Assembly: GCF_001541225.1 (NCBI RefSeq)
Contig: NZ_LMTS01000324.1
Location: 1 to 64,000 of the forward strand
Reading direction: 5' to 3'
From: Variovorax sp. WDL1
GTDB taxonomy: Bacteria; Pseudomonadota; Gammaproteobacteria; Burkholderiales; Burkholderiaceae_C
DNA length: 64,000 nucleotides
The translations under genes were made by a program, and so were the position numbers. The notes beneath the pieces are model-generated. The model did not search any database and was not told the origin of the DNA. It saw only the letters and a list, made by a program, of their open reading frames with translations. Numbering within the stretch: position 1 is the stretch's first letter; each line of letters starts with the position of its first letter. Below, one piece after another: positions 27,302-36,108 of this stretch.

Positions 27302-28897
27302 ATGGAATCATCGACGCCGCCCACGAACTCGAATTACTACGATGTCGTTCCGTACGAGTCTCATCCCTTCCCACAATCGACAATCGAGCATCTCGAGGCC
27401 CTGGCCTTCCTCTTCGGCCTCGCCACGCCGCCTCTCAAGACGGCGCGTGTGCTCGAACTGGGCTGCGCCGCGGGCGGTAACCTGATCCCCATCGCCGCCC
27501 GCCATCCGGACGCATCGATGGTGGGGGTGGATCTGTCCTCGGTGCAGATCCAGCAGGGCCAAGCAGCCATCGACCAGGCGCAGCTCAGGAACATCGAGCT
27601 GCGGGCCCTGGACATCACAGGCATCGACGCTTCCTTTGGCCAGTTCGACTACATCATCTGCCACGGCGTCTACAGCTGGGTGCCGGCGGCGGTGCAGGAC
27701 GCGATCCTGCGCATCTGCTCCCAAAACCTGGCGCCCGAAGGCGTGGCCTACATCAGCTACAACGTGTACCCCGGATGGAAGGCGCGCGAGATCGTGCGCG
27801 ACGCCATGATCCTGCGCGGCGCCCCACGCGACGAGCCAGACGAGAAGCTTTCCTACGCCCGCGGGATGCTCGAGTTCCTGGAACAGTCGGCGCGGCCCGA
27901 CAGCGTACTCAAGAAGACGCTGGAAGAGAACATGCCGATCGTGCGCAACTCGGGGGCGTACTACCTCCTGCACGAATTCCTCGAGCCGCACAACGCCCCC
28001 TGCTACTTCAAGGAGTTCGCCGCGCGCGCCGGCGCCCACGGCCTCAGCTACCTGGCGGACGCCGAACCCTCGACGATGTTCGTGCAGAACTACGGGGAAA
28101 AGGTGCGTGATCCGCTGCTGAGGGAATGCGGGGGCAGCCAGATCATGATGGAGCAGTACCTGGATTTCCTGGTCAACAGGACGTTCCGGCAGACATTGCT
28201 CGTCAAGCAAGAGCGTGCCTCGGGCGTCCGCTATCGCCTTGACGCCGAGCGCATCCGGGCGCTGGAGTACGCCGGGGTGTTTTCGGCCCAAGACGGCGAA
28301 GTGCTCACGCTCGATGCGCGCGAGCAGGTCTGCCGCGCGATTCGCAACCTCAAGGTCACGCTGCGGGTGCCGGTCCACAAGGCGGTGGCCCAGGTGCTCG
28401 ACGAGCGCTACCCGGCGAGCACGCCCACCGATACGCTGATCGCCGCGGTCTCGGCGCGCACCGGCGAGCCGCGGGCCGCTGTCGAGACGCCGGTCATGGC
28501 GATGCTGGAGGAACTGCTGATCCTCGGGGCGGTGCGCATCCGGCGCACGCCGCCTCAGGCCAGTGTCGCGGTGTCGGCCTTCCCGCGCGCGGCCGCCGTG
28601 ACGCGCAATGCGCGGGGTCTTGCGCTGAGTGCGGGACCAACGGCCGTCGCCTGCAATCAATGGCATGAGCTGGTGGGACTGTCCTTGCTCGAGCGCTGCC
28701 TGCTGCCCTTGCTCGACGGCAAGCATTCGCACGAGGCCCTGGCCCAGCACCTGGCTGCAGAGGCCCGCGCTGGAAGGCTGCGGTTCATCAAGGACGAGAA
28801 GCCGCTGACCGAGGAAGCGGCGCTGCGCGAGTTCACGCAGCGGCAGGTGGCCCTGGCATTGCGCGACCTTCGTCGAAAGGCGCTGATAGAGGCATGA
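27302..28897 (+). CDS. SAM-dependent methyltransferase with C-terminal regulatory domain
   Basis: A 531-residue protein. Residues 1 to about 200 form a Rossmann methyltransferase (Val-Leu-Glu-Leu-Gly-Cys-Ala-Ala-Gly-Gly-Asn as motif I). The next region resembles the predicted methyltransferase regulatory domain (PF10119-type), followed by a winged-helix-like C-terminal part. The family includes putative protein lysine methyltransferases and proteins tied to surface or LPS genes, but the target is not known. GGAGG seven bases before the ATG fixes this start over one 27 bp upstream. Confidence 0.75.
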   Translation: MESSTPPTNSNYYDVVPYESHPFPQSTIEHLEALAFLFGLATPPLKTARVLELGCAAGGNLIPIAARHPDASMVGVDLSSVQIQQGQAAIDQAQLRNIELRALDITGIDASFGQFDYIICHGVYSWVPAAVQDAILRICSQNLAPEGVAYISYNVYPGWKAREIVRDAMILRGAPRDEPDEKLSYARGMLEFLEQSARPDSVLKKTLEENMPIVRNSGAYYLLHEFLEPHNAPCYFKEFAARAGAHGLSYLADAEPSTMFVQNYGEKVRDPLLRECGGSQIMMEQYLDFLVNRTFRQTLLVKQERASGVRYRLDAERIRALEYAGVFSAQDGEVLTLDAREQVCRAIRNLKVTLRVPVHKAVAQVLDERYPASTPTDTLIAAVSARTGEPRAAVETPVMAMLEELLILGAVRIRRTPPQASVAVSAFPRAAAVTRNARGLALSAGPTAVACNQWHELVGLSLLERCLLPLLDGKHSHEALAQHLAAEARAGRLRFIKDEKPLTEEAALREFTQRQVALALRDLRRKALIEA

Positions 28898-28925
28898 TGC
28901 ACTCCTTTGCAAAAAGGAGATCGCG

Positions 28926-30662
28926 GTGAAAGAACTCATGTGGACCACGGCAGCGCGCAGCGCGGTCGTGGCGGCGCTGGCGCTGGCCGGTGTGGCCCAG
29001 CTGCATGCCGCTTCACAGGCGCCCGCGGCCGCCGAGAACGGCATGGTGGTGAGCGCCCAGCACTTGGCGACAAAGATCGGCGTGGATGTGCTCAAGCGCG
29101 GGGGCAATGCCATCGATTCTGCGGTGGCGGTGGGGTACGCGCTCGCGGTGGTTTATCCGGCGGCCGGGAACCTGGGTGGCGGTGGCTTCATGACAGTGCA
29201 ACTGGCCGACGGCCGCAAGACCTTTCTCGACTTCCGCGAAAAAGCGCCGCTGGCGGCAACCGCCAGCATGTACCTCGACAAGGAAGGCAACGTGGTCAAG
29301 GGCCTGAGCACTCTTGGCCATCTTGCAGTCGGCGTTCCGGGCACTGTTTCCGGGCTCGAGCTGGCGCGCCAGAAATACGGCACCCTGCAGCGCGCCGCGC
29401 TGATTGCGCCGGCGATCGCTCTGGCCGAACGCGGCTTCGCGCTGGAGCAGGGTGACGTCGACATGCTCGCCACGGCCACCGCCGCGTTCAAGAAGGATTC
29501 GGCCACCGGCGCCATCTTCCTCAACAAGGGTGAGCCCTTCGCGGTCGGCCAGAAGCTGGTGCAGAAAGACCTGGCCAAAACGCTCAAGGCAATCAGCCAA
29601 AAGGGCCCCGACGGCTTCTACAGGGGACCTGTCGGCGCAGCCATCGTCAAGTCGAGCCAGGCCGGCAAGGGCATCATCACCCAGGCCGACCTCGATCAGT
29701 ACACGACCCGCGAGCTTGCGCCGATCGAATGCGACTACCGAGGCTACCGCGTGATCTCGGCGCCCCCGCCGAGTTCGGGTGGGGTGGTGATCTGCGAAAT
29801 GCTGAACATCCTCGAAGGCTATCCGCTCAAGGACCTGGGCTTCCGCTCAGCCGAGGCGGTGCACTACCAGATCGAGGCCATGCGCCACGCCTACATGGAC
29901 CGCAACAGTTACCTGGGCGACCCCGATTTCGTGAAGAACCCCCTCGACCGCCTGCTCGACAAGGGCTACGCCGAGAAGATCCGCGCGGTCATCGACCCGA
30001 AGAAGGCCGGGGTTTCCAAGGAACTCAAGCCCGGCGTCCCGCCGCACGAAGGCAGCAACACCACCCACTATTCGATCGTCGACCAATGGGGCAACGCAGT
30101 CTCGGTGACCTATACGCTCAATGACTGGTTCGGCGCCAAGGTCACGGCGGCCGGCACTGGCGTGCTGCTCAACAACGAGATGGATGACTTCACCTCGAAG
30201 GTGGGCGTACCCAATCTCTACGGCCTGGTGCAGGGCGAGGCCAATGCCATCGCCCCGGGCAAACGGCCGCTGTCCTCCATGAGCCCGACCATCGTGACCA
30301 GGGAAGGCAAGCCTGTCTTCGTGGTCGGCACGCCCGGTGGCAGCCGCATCATCACGGCGGTGCTCCACACGATCCTCAACGTGGTGGACTACGGCATGAA
30401 CGTGCAGGAGGCGGTCGATGCGCCGCGCTTCCACCAGCAATGGCTACCTGACGTGACCAATGTCGAGACCTTCGCGCTCGGTCCCGATACCCGCAAGATA
30501 CTGACCGACATGGGCCACAACATCGGTGTGCCCCAGCCGGCCAATCATGTTGCGGCGATCATCGTCGGCGCTCCTTCGCTGGGCGGCAAGCCGGTGGGCA
30601 AGAACCGCTTCTACGGCGCCAACGACCCGCGCCGCAACACCGGACTCGCCCTCGGCTACTGA
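28926..30662 (+). CDS. ggt: Gamma-glutamyltransferase
   Basis: A 578-residue periplasmic precursor with a signal peptide (Ala-Gly-Val-Ala-Gln-Leu-His-Ala). The autoprocessing and catalytic threonine is Thr379 in Asn-Thr-Thr-His-Tyr-Ser, splitting the large and small subunits. The Pro-Ser-Ser-Gly-Gly motif before the site and Gly-Thr-Pro-Gly-Gly-Ser-Arg-Ile near the end are also present. It hydrolyses glutathione and transfers gamma-glutamyl groups. The start is GTG with an AAGGAG site 7 bp upstream. It overlaps rsuA by one base. Confidence 0.93.
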   Translation: MKELMWTTAARSAVVAALALAGVAQLHAASQAPAAAENGMVVSAQHLATKIGVDVLKRGGNAIDSAVAVGYALAVVYPAAGNLGGGGFMTVQLADGRKTFLDFREKAPLAATASMYLDKEGNVVKGLSTLGHLAVGVPGTVSGLELARQKYGTLQRAALIAPAIALAERGFALEQGDVDMLATATAAFKKDSATGAIFLNKGEPFAVGQKLVQKDLAKTLKAISQKGPDGFYRGPVGAAIVKSSQAGKGIITQADLDQYTTRELAPIECDYRGYRVISAPPPSSGGVVICEMLNILEGYPLKDLGFRSAEAVHYQIEAMRHAYMDRNSYLGDPDFVKNPLDRLLDKGYAEKIRAVIDPKKAGVSKELKPGVPPHEGSNTTHYSIVDQWGNAVSVTYTLNDWFGAKVTAAGTGVLLNNEMDDFTSKVGVPNLYGLVQGEANAIAPGKRPLSSMSPTIVTREGKPVFVVGTPGGSRIITAVLHTILNVVDYGMNVQEAVDAPRFHQQWLPDVTNVETFALGPDTRKILTDMGHNIGVPQPANHVAAIIVGAPSLGGKPVGKNRFYGANDPRRNTGLALGY

Positions 30663-31420
30663 TGCGCATCGAGGAGATCCTCTACACCCAGGGCTTCGGC
30701 ACCCGGCGCGTTTGCGCCGGGCTGGTCCAACAAGGCTTCGTGCAGGTGCAAGGGGCAGCGGTCACCGATCCGGGCGCGGAGTTCGAGGCGCAGGGCCTGC
30801 GTTTCACCGTGCAGGGCAGCGCGTGGGAGTACCACGAGAAGGCCTACGTGATGTTGCACAAGCCGGCTGCCACGGAATGCTCGCAGAAGCCTTCGACCTA
30901 CCCCAGCATCTACACGCTGCTGCCGGCGCCCCTGCGCCAGCGGCCCAACAAGGGTGCGGTGCAGGGCGTGCAGGCCATCGGACGCCTGGACCAGGACACC
31001 ACGGGGCTGCTTCTGCTGACCGACGACGGCCAGTTCATCCACCGCATGGGCTCGCCCAAGCACCACGTGCCCAAGGTCTACGAAGTGGGCACGAAGCATC
31101 CGATCGATCCCGGGCAGCTCGACCGGCTGCTGGCCGGCGTGGTACTCGACGACGATCCCAAGCCGGTGCGGGCGGCGGCCTGCGAGGCGACCGGTCCGCT
31201 GCAGCTTCGGCTGACGCTGACGGAGGGCAAGTATCACCAGGTCAAGCGCATGCTCGCTGCCGTTGGCAATCGGGTCGAGACCCTGCACCGTTCCCGCATC
31301 GGCCCGCTCGCATTGCCGCCGGACTTGGCGCCCGGCCAGTGGAGGTGGCTGGAGACGGAGCAGGTCGAGGCCCTGCGAAATGCACGCGCCGGTCAGCCGC
31401 CGAACAGGATCGATCGTTAA
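30662..31420 (+). CDS. rsuA: 16S rRNA pseudouridine synthase (RsuA family)
   Basis: A 252-residue enzyme with an N-terminal S4-like RNA-binding domain and the catalytic Gly-Arg-Leu-Asp-Gln-Asp-Thr-Thr-Gly-Leu motif (Asp near residue 110), then Lys-Tyr-His-Gln-Val-Lys-Arg-Met. It fits RsuA, which makes pseudouridine 516 in 16S rRNA; RluE/RluF-like specificity cannot be excluded. Start and ggt stop share a base. Confidence 0.85.
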   Translation: MRIEEILYTQGFGTRRVCAGLVQQGFVQVQGAAVTDPGAEFEAQGLRFTVQGSAWEYHEKAYVMLHKPAATECSQKPSTYPSIYTLLPAPLRQRPNKGAVQGVQAIGRLDQDTTGLLLLTDDGQFIHRMGSPKHHVPKVYEVGTKHPIDPGQLDRLLAGVVLDDDPKPVRAAACEATGPLQLRLTLTEGKYHQVKRMLAAVGNRVETLHRSRIGPLALPPDLAPGQWRWLETEQVEALRNARAGQPPNRIDR

Positions 31421-31452
31421 GATTTGAAGCCTCCTTCCGGAAACGTCCCCCC

Positions 31453-32442
31453 TTGCGCTTCAAGTTCTCCGCCCCAGGCCGCCGTTACGCGGCCTTTTTG
31501 TTTGCCTGCGTGGCGCTGCCTTCGCTGGCCGCCGAGCTGCCACCGGTCTTCGTGCTCAATTCGCTCGATGCCACGGTGAGCGTGATCGATCCGGCCAACT
31601 GGAGCGAGAAGCAGCGCATCCCGACCGGCAAGGAGCCACACCATCTCTACCTCTCGCCCGACGAGCGCTCGCTGATCGTCGCCAACTCGGCCGGCGACTC
31701 GCTGACGTTTCTCAATCCGCGTACGGCCGAGGTCCAGCGCGTGGTTTACGGCATCATCGATCCGTACCACCTGCGCTTCTCGCCCGACATGAAGTGGCTC
31801 GTCACTGCCGGCAACCGGCTCAACCACGTCGACATCTACCGCTGGGACGGCAAGGAGCCCAGGCTGGTCAAGCGCCTCCCGTCGGGCAAGACGCCGAGCC
31901 ACATCTGGATCGACGGCAAGAGCGCCACCGCCTGCGTGACCATGCAGGACAGCGATGAGCTGGTCGCAGTCGACCTGGCCACCCAGACTGTCCGCTGGCG
32001 CACCCCCACCGGGCCCATGCCCGCAGATATCTTCGGTATCCACGACGGAAAGACCCTGTTGGTGGGGCTTACCGGCAGCGACGGCGTGCAGGTCTTCGAC
32101 GTCGCGGGTCCTCAGCCCAAGCCGCTCGGCAAGATCCTGACGGGGCAGGGTGCCCATGCCTTCCGCTTGGCCGGCGACGGCCGCAGCGTCTTCGTCAGCA
32201 ACCGCGTGGCCAACAGCATCAGCCGCATCGACCTGCAGACACTGCAGGTTGTCGACACCTACCCGGTGCCTGGCGGGCCCGACTGCATGGATGTATCGGC
32301 CGACGGCAAGACGCTCTACGTGACCTCGCGCTGGGCCAGGAAGCTCAGCGTGCTTGACCTGGCGGCCCACAAGGTGGTGAGGCAGGTGCCCGTCGGCCGC
32401 TCGCCGCACGGGGTCTGGACCCTGGATCATGCAAAGCGCTAG
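31453..32442 (+). CDS. Secreted YVTN-type beta-propeller protein
   Basis: A 329-residue protein with repeated motifs of the type Val-Ser-Val-Ile-Asp and Gly-x-x-Pro-x-x-x-x-x-Ser-Pro-Asp, giving about seven blades of a YVTN/lactonase-like propeller. The best start is the TTG at 31453, which gives a signal peptide (Arg-Phe-Lys-Phe...Ala-Ala-Phe-Leu-Phe-Ala-Cys). Upstream in-frame sequence is only shadow of rsuA. No enzyme motif is recognised. Its end overlaps the deacetylase gene by 14 bp. Confidence 0.7.
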   Translation: MRFKFSAPGRRYAAFLFACVALPSLAAELPPVFVLNSLDATVSVIDPANWSEKQRIPTGKEPHHLYLSPDERSLIVANSAGDSLTFLNPRTAEVQRVVYGIIDPYHLRFSPDMKWLVTAGNRLNHVDIYRWDGKEPRLVKRLPSGKTPSHIWIDGKSATACVTMQDSDELVAVDLATQTVRWRTPTGPMPADIFGIHDGKTLLVGLTGSDGVQVFDVAGPQPKPLGKILTGQGAHAFRLAGDGRSVFVSNRVANSISRIDLQTLQVVDTYPVPGGPDCMDVSADGKTLYVTSRWARKLSVLDLAAHKVVRQVPVGRSPHGVWTLDHAKR

Positions 32443-33226
32443 GGCTGCGGCCGCCTCGTTCCTTCTTGCGGTGGCCGTCGCGCCCACCGGCGCCCTCGCG
32501 CAGGGCAAGTGCGCCAAGCCGGTCTACCTGAGCTTCGACACCGGCCACATGGGGGTGGCGCCGCTGGTGGCCGATGTGCTCAGGCGCCAGGATGTGCGCG
32601 TAACCTTCTTCGCCGCGGCCGAGCGCACCCAGACGGGCGGCGACAGCCTGGACAGCCAGTGGGCACCGTGGTGGAAGGCGAGGGCCGCCGAAGGCCACGA
32701 ATTCGCCTCCCACACCTACGACCACGCCTACTGGTGGGGCGACATCAAGGGCGTCGCACCTCGCTTTCGCATGCAGCCCTCGTCCGGCGCATTCGCCGGA
32801 CGGCAGTTCACATGGGATGCGCAGCAGTACTGCGCCAACATCGCCAAAGCCTCCGATCGCCTGCAGCACATTACCGGCAAGAAGCCGCTGCCGCTGTTCC
32901 GGGCCCCGGGCGGCAAGACCTCGCCCAAACTGCTGGCGGCGGCCAAGGCCTGCGGCTATGAGCACGTGGGCTGGTCGCCCGCCGGCTTCCTGGGCGACGA
33001 GCTGCCGAGCGAGCAATTCAGCAACGAGAAGCTGCTGCAGCAGGCCCTCGATCGCATCCAGCCCGGCGACATCCTGGTCGCGCATTTGGGTATCTGGTCG
33101 CGCAAGGACCCGTGGGCGCCGGCGGTGTTGGAGCCCTTGATCGTCGGACTCAAGGGCAAGGGCTTCTGTTTCGAGACGCTGCGCCAGCATCCGGCCTATC
33201 GTGCCTGGATCGCATCGCATTCCTGA
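32429..33226 (+). CDS. Secreted polysaccharide deacetylase-family protein
   Basis: A 265-residue NodB-fold protein with a signal peptide ending Ala-Leu-Ala-Gln. Motif 2 (His-Thr-Tyr-Asp-His) and motif 3 (Arg-Ala-Pro-Gly-Gly) are present. Motif 1, however, is Ser-Phe-Asp-Thr-Gly-His instead of Thr-Phe-Asp-Asp-Gly, so the usual metal-binding second aspartate is a threonine. Activity may be altered or use other ligands. It overlaps the propeller gene upstream and is followed by the hydroxylase gene after 19 bp. Confidence 0.78.
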   Translation: MQSARAAAASFLLAVAVAPTGALAQGKCAKPVYLSFDTGHMGVAPLVADVLRRQDVRVTFFAAAERTQTGGDSLDSQWAPWWKARAAEGHEFASHTYDHAYWWGDIKGVAPRFRMQPSSGAFAGRQFTWDAQQYCANIAKASDRLQHITGKKPLPLFRAPGGKTSPKLLAAAKACGYEHVGWSPAGFLGDELPSEQFSNEKLLQQALDRIQPGDILVAHLGIWSRKDPWAPAVLEPLIVGLKGKGFCFETLRQHPAYRAWIASHS

Positions 33227-33245
33227 ATCGCGTGCTGCTGTGCCG

Positions 33246-34217
33246 ATGGACTGGCTGACGGACATCTTCGCCAACGTGCAGCAGTGGCTCTTCGAAGCCG
33301 CGGTGCAGCCGCTGGTCTACGCCGTCGGCCTCGGCGGGTGGGTCGAGGACGCCTTCAACGCCACAGGCTGGCTTTTGGTCGGGCTGATCCAGATCGGCGT
33401 GCTGGTCGCGCTCATCGGCCCCCTGCAGCGCTGGCGCCCGGCCGAGCCGGTGGTCGACCGGCCGGCCATCCGCACCGACATCCTCTACACGCTGATCCAT
33501 CGGCTGGGCCTCTTTCGCCTGGCCATGTTCTTCGCGGTCGATCCACTGTTCGACGACGTGTTGGGCGCTGTGCGCGCTGCCGGCTGGGGCTCCGCCCACC
33601 TGGACCAGCTCTGGCCGGGCATGACGGACATCCCCTGGGTCGCCTTCGCCATCTACCTGGTGGTGCTGGATTTCGTCGAATACCTCATCCACCGCGGGCA
33701 GCACCGCTTCAACTGGTGGTGGGCGCTGCATTCGCTGCACCACTCGCAGCGGCAGATGACCATGTGGAGCGACAACCGCAACCACCTGCTCGACGACCTG
33801 ATCCACGACTCCATCATCGTCGTGGTGGCCCAGGTGATCGGCGTGGCGCCGGGGCAGTTCATCGTCCTTGTCGCCTTCACGCAGCTCAGCGAGAGCCTGC
33901 AGCACGCCAACCTGCGCTGGAGCTTCGGCGCGCTCGGCGGGCGGCTCTGGATCAGCCCTCGCTTTCATCGCGTGCACCACAGCATCGGCATCGGCCACGA
34001 ATCGAAAGGCCCGCGCACGCTCGGTGGCCACAACTTCGGCGTGCTGCTGCCGTGGTGGGACATGCTGTTTCGCACCGTGAGTTTCGAGGATCGTTACGAC
34101 CCGACGGGCGTGCGCGACCAGGTCGAGCCCGATGCGCATGGCCGGGTGCGGGATTACGGCCGCGGCTTCTGGTCGCAGCAGTGGCTGGGCCTGAAGCGGC
34201 TGGCGGACCGCGGTTGA
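33246..34217 (+). CDS. Sterol desaturase / fatty acid hydroxylase-family membrane protein
   Basis: A 323-residue membrane protein with the di-iron histidine motifs His-Arg-Gly-Gln-His-Arg, His-Ser-Leu-His-His and His-Arg-Val-His-His. It would hydroxylate or desaturate a lipid at the inner membrane; the substrate is unknown. The start at Met-Asp-Trp-Leu gives an ordinary N-terminus, and an upstream extension lies mostly in the previous gene. Confidence 0.8.
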   Translation: MDWLTDIFANVQQWLFEAAVQPLVYAVGLGGWVEDAFNATGWLLVGLIQIGVLVALIGPLQRWRPAEPVVDRPAIRTDILYTLIHRLGLFRLAMFFAVDPLFDDVLGAVRAAGWGSAHLDQLWPGMTDIPWVAFAIYLVVLDFVEYLIHRGQHRFNWWWALHSLHHSQRQMTMWSDNRNHLLDDLIHDSIIVVVAQVIGVAPGQFIVLVAFTQLSESLQHANLRWSFGALGGRLWISPRFHRVHHSIGIGHESKGPRTLGGHNFGVLLPWWDMLFRTVSFEDRYDPTGVRDQVEPDAHGRVRDYGRGFWSQQWLGLKRLADRG

Positions 34218-34288
34218 ACAGGGTCGCGCGGCTCATGCCGGGGTCATTGAGCCCCGCGTTCACCCGCTGGCGTTATCCTCGGCCCCCG

Positions 34289-35161
34289 ATGCGTCTCCTC
34301 CTCGACTCCTTCTGGCGATCGGTTGCCTATTGCATGCACCCGCGGGTGATCGTGCTGTCGCTGCTTCCGCTCGGGCTCATGGTGCTGCTGGCCGCGCTGC
34401 TCGGATACTTCTACTGGGACGCCACCGTCGCCTGGACGCGCGAGGCGCTCGAGGCCTGGCCGCTGCTGGCCAGTTTCTGGGGCTGGATCGGGCGGCTGTT
34501 CTCCGGCGACGTCACTTCCGTGGTCGCGCCGATGGTCGTCGTGATCGCCGCGACGCCGTTGATCGTGGTGGTGGCGCTGCTGGTCGTCTCCGGCCTGATG
34601 GCGCCGGCGCTGACGCGACTGGTGGCCGAGCGCCGCTTCCCGGCGCTGGAGCAGAAAAAGGGCGCTTCATTCGTCGGCAGCGTGTTCCGCTCGCTGGGCC
34701 TCACGGTCCTGGCGCTGCTTGCGCTGGTGGTGTCGATGCCGCTATGGCTGATCCCGCCCCTGGTGCTGATCCTGCCGCCGCTGATCTGGGGCTGGCTGAC
34801 CTACCGCGTGATGAGCTTCGACGCCCTCGCAGAGCACGCGAGCCCCGAGGAGCGTGCGACCCTGCTGCGCGACCACCATCTGCCGCTGCTCGGCATCGGT
34901 GTGCTGTGCGGCTACCTGGGCGCGGCGCCAAGCATCGTCTGGGCGTCCGGGCTGCTCTTCGTCGCTGCCTTCCTGGTGCTGGCGCCGCTCGCGATCTGGA
35001 TCTACACGCTGGTGTTCGCCTTTTCCGCGCTCTGGTTCTCGCACTACTGCCTGGACGCGCTGGCCAAGCTGCGGGCGCAGCGCGCTGCGGCGGCCCTTCC
35101 CACCACGGCGGCCGAGGCGGCGGACGCCCGCGCTGTCGCAACCCAATGGGGTGCTCCATGA
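34289..35161 (+). CDS. EI24-domain integral membrane protein
   Basis: A 290-residue protein with about six membrane helices and an N-terminus (Leu-Leu-Asp-Ser-Phe-Trp-Arg-Ser) typical of the EI24/CysZ-like family. The C-terminal 25 residues are Ala-rich and soluble. CysZ itself is a sulfate channel, but this protein cannot be assigned to sulfate without more evidence. Its stop overlaps the next start (ATGA). Confidence 0.72.
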   Translation: MRLLLDSFWRSVAYCMHPRVIVLSLLPLGLMVLLAALLGYFYWDATVAWTREALEAWPLLASFWGWIGRLFSGDVTSVVAPMVVVIAATPLIVVVALLVVSGLMAPALTRLVAERRFPALEQKKGASFVGSVFRSLGLTVLALLALVVSMPLWLIPPLVLILPPLIWGWLTYRVMSFDALAEHASPEERATLLRDHHLPLLGIGVLCGYLGAAPSIVWASGLLFVAAFLVLAPLAIWIYTLVFAFSALWFSHYCLDALAKLRAQRAAAALPTTAAEAADARAVATQWGAP

Positions 35162-35958
35162 CCCGTCTCATCGGCCTGCTCGTCGTCGGCGACGAGATCC
35201 TCTCCGGCAAGCGCGCCGACAAGCACATGCCCAAGCTGATCGAACTGCTCGCCGCTCGCGGCCTGCAACTGGCCTGGGCCGAATACGTGGGCGACGAGCC
35301 GACCCGCATCACCGCTGCGCTGGGGCGCGCCTTCGCATCGGGCGACATCGTGTTCTCTACCGGCGGCATAGGCGCCACGCCCGATGACCACACGCGCCAG
35401 TGCGCGGCCGCGGCGCTGGGCGTGCCGCTGGCCTTGCATCCCGAGGCCGAGGTCCTGATCCGGGAACGCATGCAGGACACGGCGCGCGAGCAGGGCACCG
35501 TCTATGAGCCGGACCGCCCCGACAACATCCATCGCCTCAACATGGGCGTGTTCCCGCTCGGGGCGAAGATCATCCGCAACCCCTACAACAAGATCCCCGG
35601 CTTCAGCGTGGCCGACGTGCATTTCGTGCCCGGCTTCCCCGTCATGGCCTGGCCGATGATCGAGTCGGTGCTCGACGAGCGCTACGGCCACCTGTTCGCC
35701 CGCGGCCGCTCGGTCGAGAAGTCGGTGATCGTCTACGGTGCCATGGAAGCCACGCTCACGCCGCTGATGGAGGCTGTCGAGCGCACGCATCCGGGCATCA
35801 AGGTCTTCAGCCTGCCCAGCGTCGACCACGCCGAGCACGGTCGCCACATCGAACTCGGCGTCAAGGGCGACGCCGAGCGCGTCGACGCGGCCTATGCGCA
35901 GCTGCTCGAAGGCCTGCACAGTTTTAATGCGCGTCTTGGCCCCGAATTGGTGCGTTGA
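35158..35958 (+). CDS. Molybdopterin-binding domain protein (CinA N-terminal/MoCF type)
   Basis: A 266-residue protein with the MoCF-biosynth core: Val-Val-Gly-Asp-Glu-Ile-Leu-Ser-Gly near the start and Phe-Ser-Thr-Gly-Gly-Ile-Gly-Ala-Thr-Pro-Asp-Asp-x-Thr. It matches the N-terminal part of CinA-like proteins but lacks the C-terminal nicotinamide-nucleotide deamidase domain. Its precise role is open. It is coupled to the EI24 gene by a 4-bp overlap. Confidence 0.8.
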   Translation: MTRLIGLLVVGDEILSGKRADKHMPKLIELLAARGLQLAWAEYVGDEPTRITAALGRAFASGDIVFSTGGIGATPDDHTRQCAAAALGVPLALHPEAEVLIRERMQDTAREQGTVYEPDRPDNIHRLNMGVFPLGAKIIRNPYNKIPGFSVADVHFVPGFPVMAWPMIESVLDERYGHLFARGRSVEKSVIVYGAMEATLTPLMEAVERTHPGIKVFSLPSVDHAEHGRHIELGVKGDAERVDAAYAQLLEGLHSFNARLGPELVR

Positions 35959-35975
35959 GCTGACAGGCACCAATT
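35945..35975. repeat. Inverted repeat spanning the end of the CinA-like gene
   Basis: AATTGGTGC and GCACCAATT form perfect 9-bp arms separated by 13 bp, with the stop codon in the loop. It is not followed by a T-run, so it is a poor terminator. Both arms contain GGTGC/GCACC, the core of NtrC half-sites. Confidence 0.55.
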
Positions 35976-35982
35976 TGGTTAC
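35966..35982 (+). promoter_or_regulatory. Candidate NtrC binding site upstream of glnA
   Basis: GGCACCAATTTGGTTAC resembles the NtrC palindrome TGCACCA-N3-TGGTGCA: the left half is a near-perfect match and the right half keeps TGGT. It is centred about 90 bp before the predicted sigma-54 start of glnA, a normal enhancer distance. Confidence 0.45.
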
Positions 35983-36041
35983 AACTTGCCTGCTTTTGGG
36001 CGCATCGCACGGTGCTTCATGCCGCTACATGCCCCTGACAA

Positions 36042-36057
36042 TGGCACAGAAACTGCA
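36042..36057 (+). promoter_or_regulatory. Sigma-54 (-24/-12) promoter of glnA
   Basis: TGGCACAGAAACTGCA has a perfect TGGCAC -24 element and a CTGCA -12 element with the required 10 nt between GG and GC. Initiation would be near 36067, giving a leader of about 42 nt. It fits nitrogen-limited, NtrC-activated expression, and ntrBC lie just downstream. Confidence 0.8.
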
Positions 36058-36108
36058 TCCTCGAACGCTGCTGTATTTCCAACCACTACCAATCCTAGGA
36101 GAAGCCTG

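Noticed and set aside
35976-35992. TTGGTTACAACTTGCC as a second sigma-54 promoter for glnA
   Set aside because: The GG and GC pairs are 9 nt apart instead of 10. The site at 36042-36057 fits far better.
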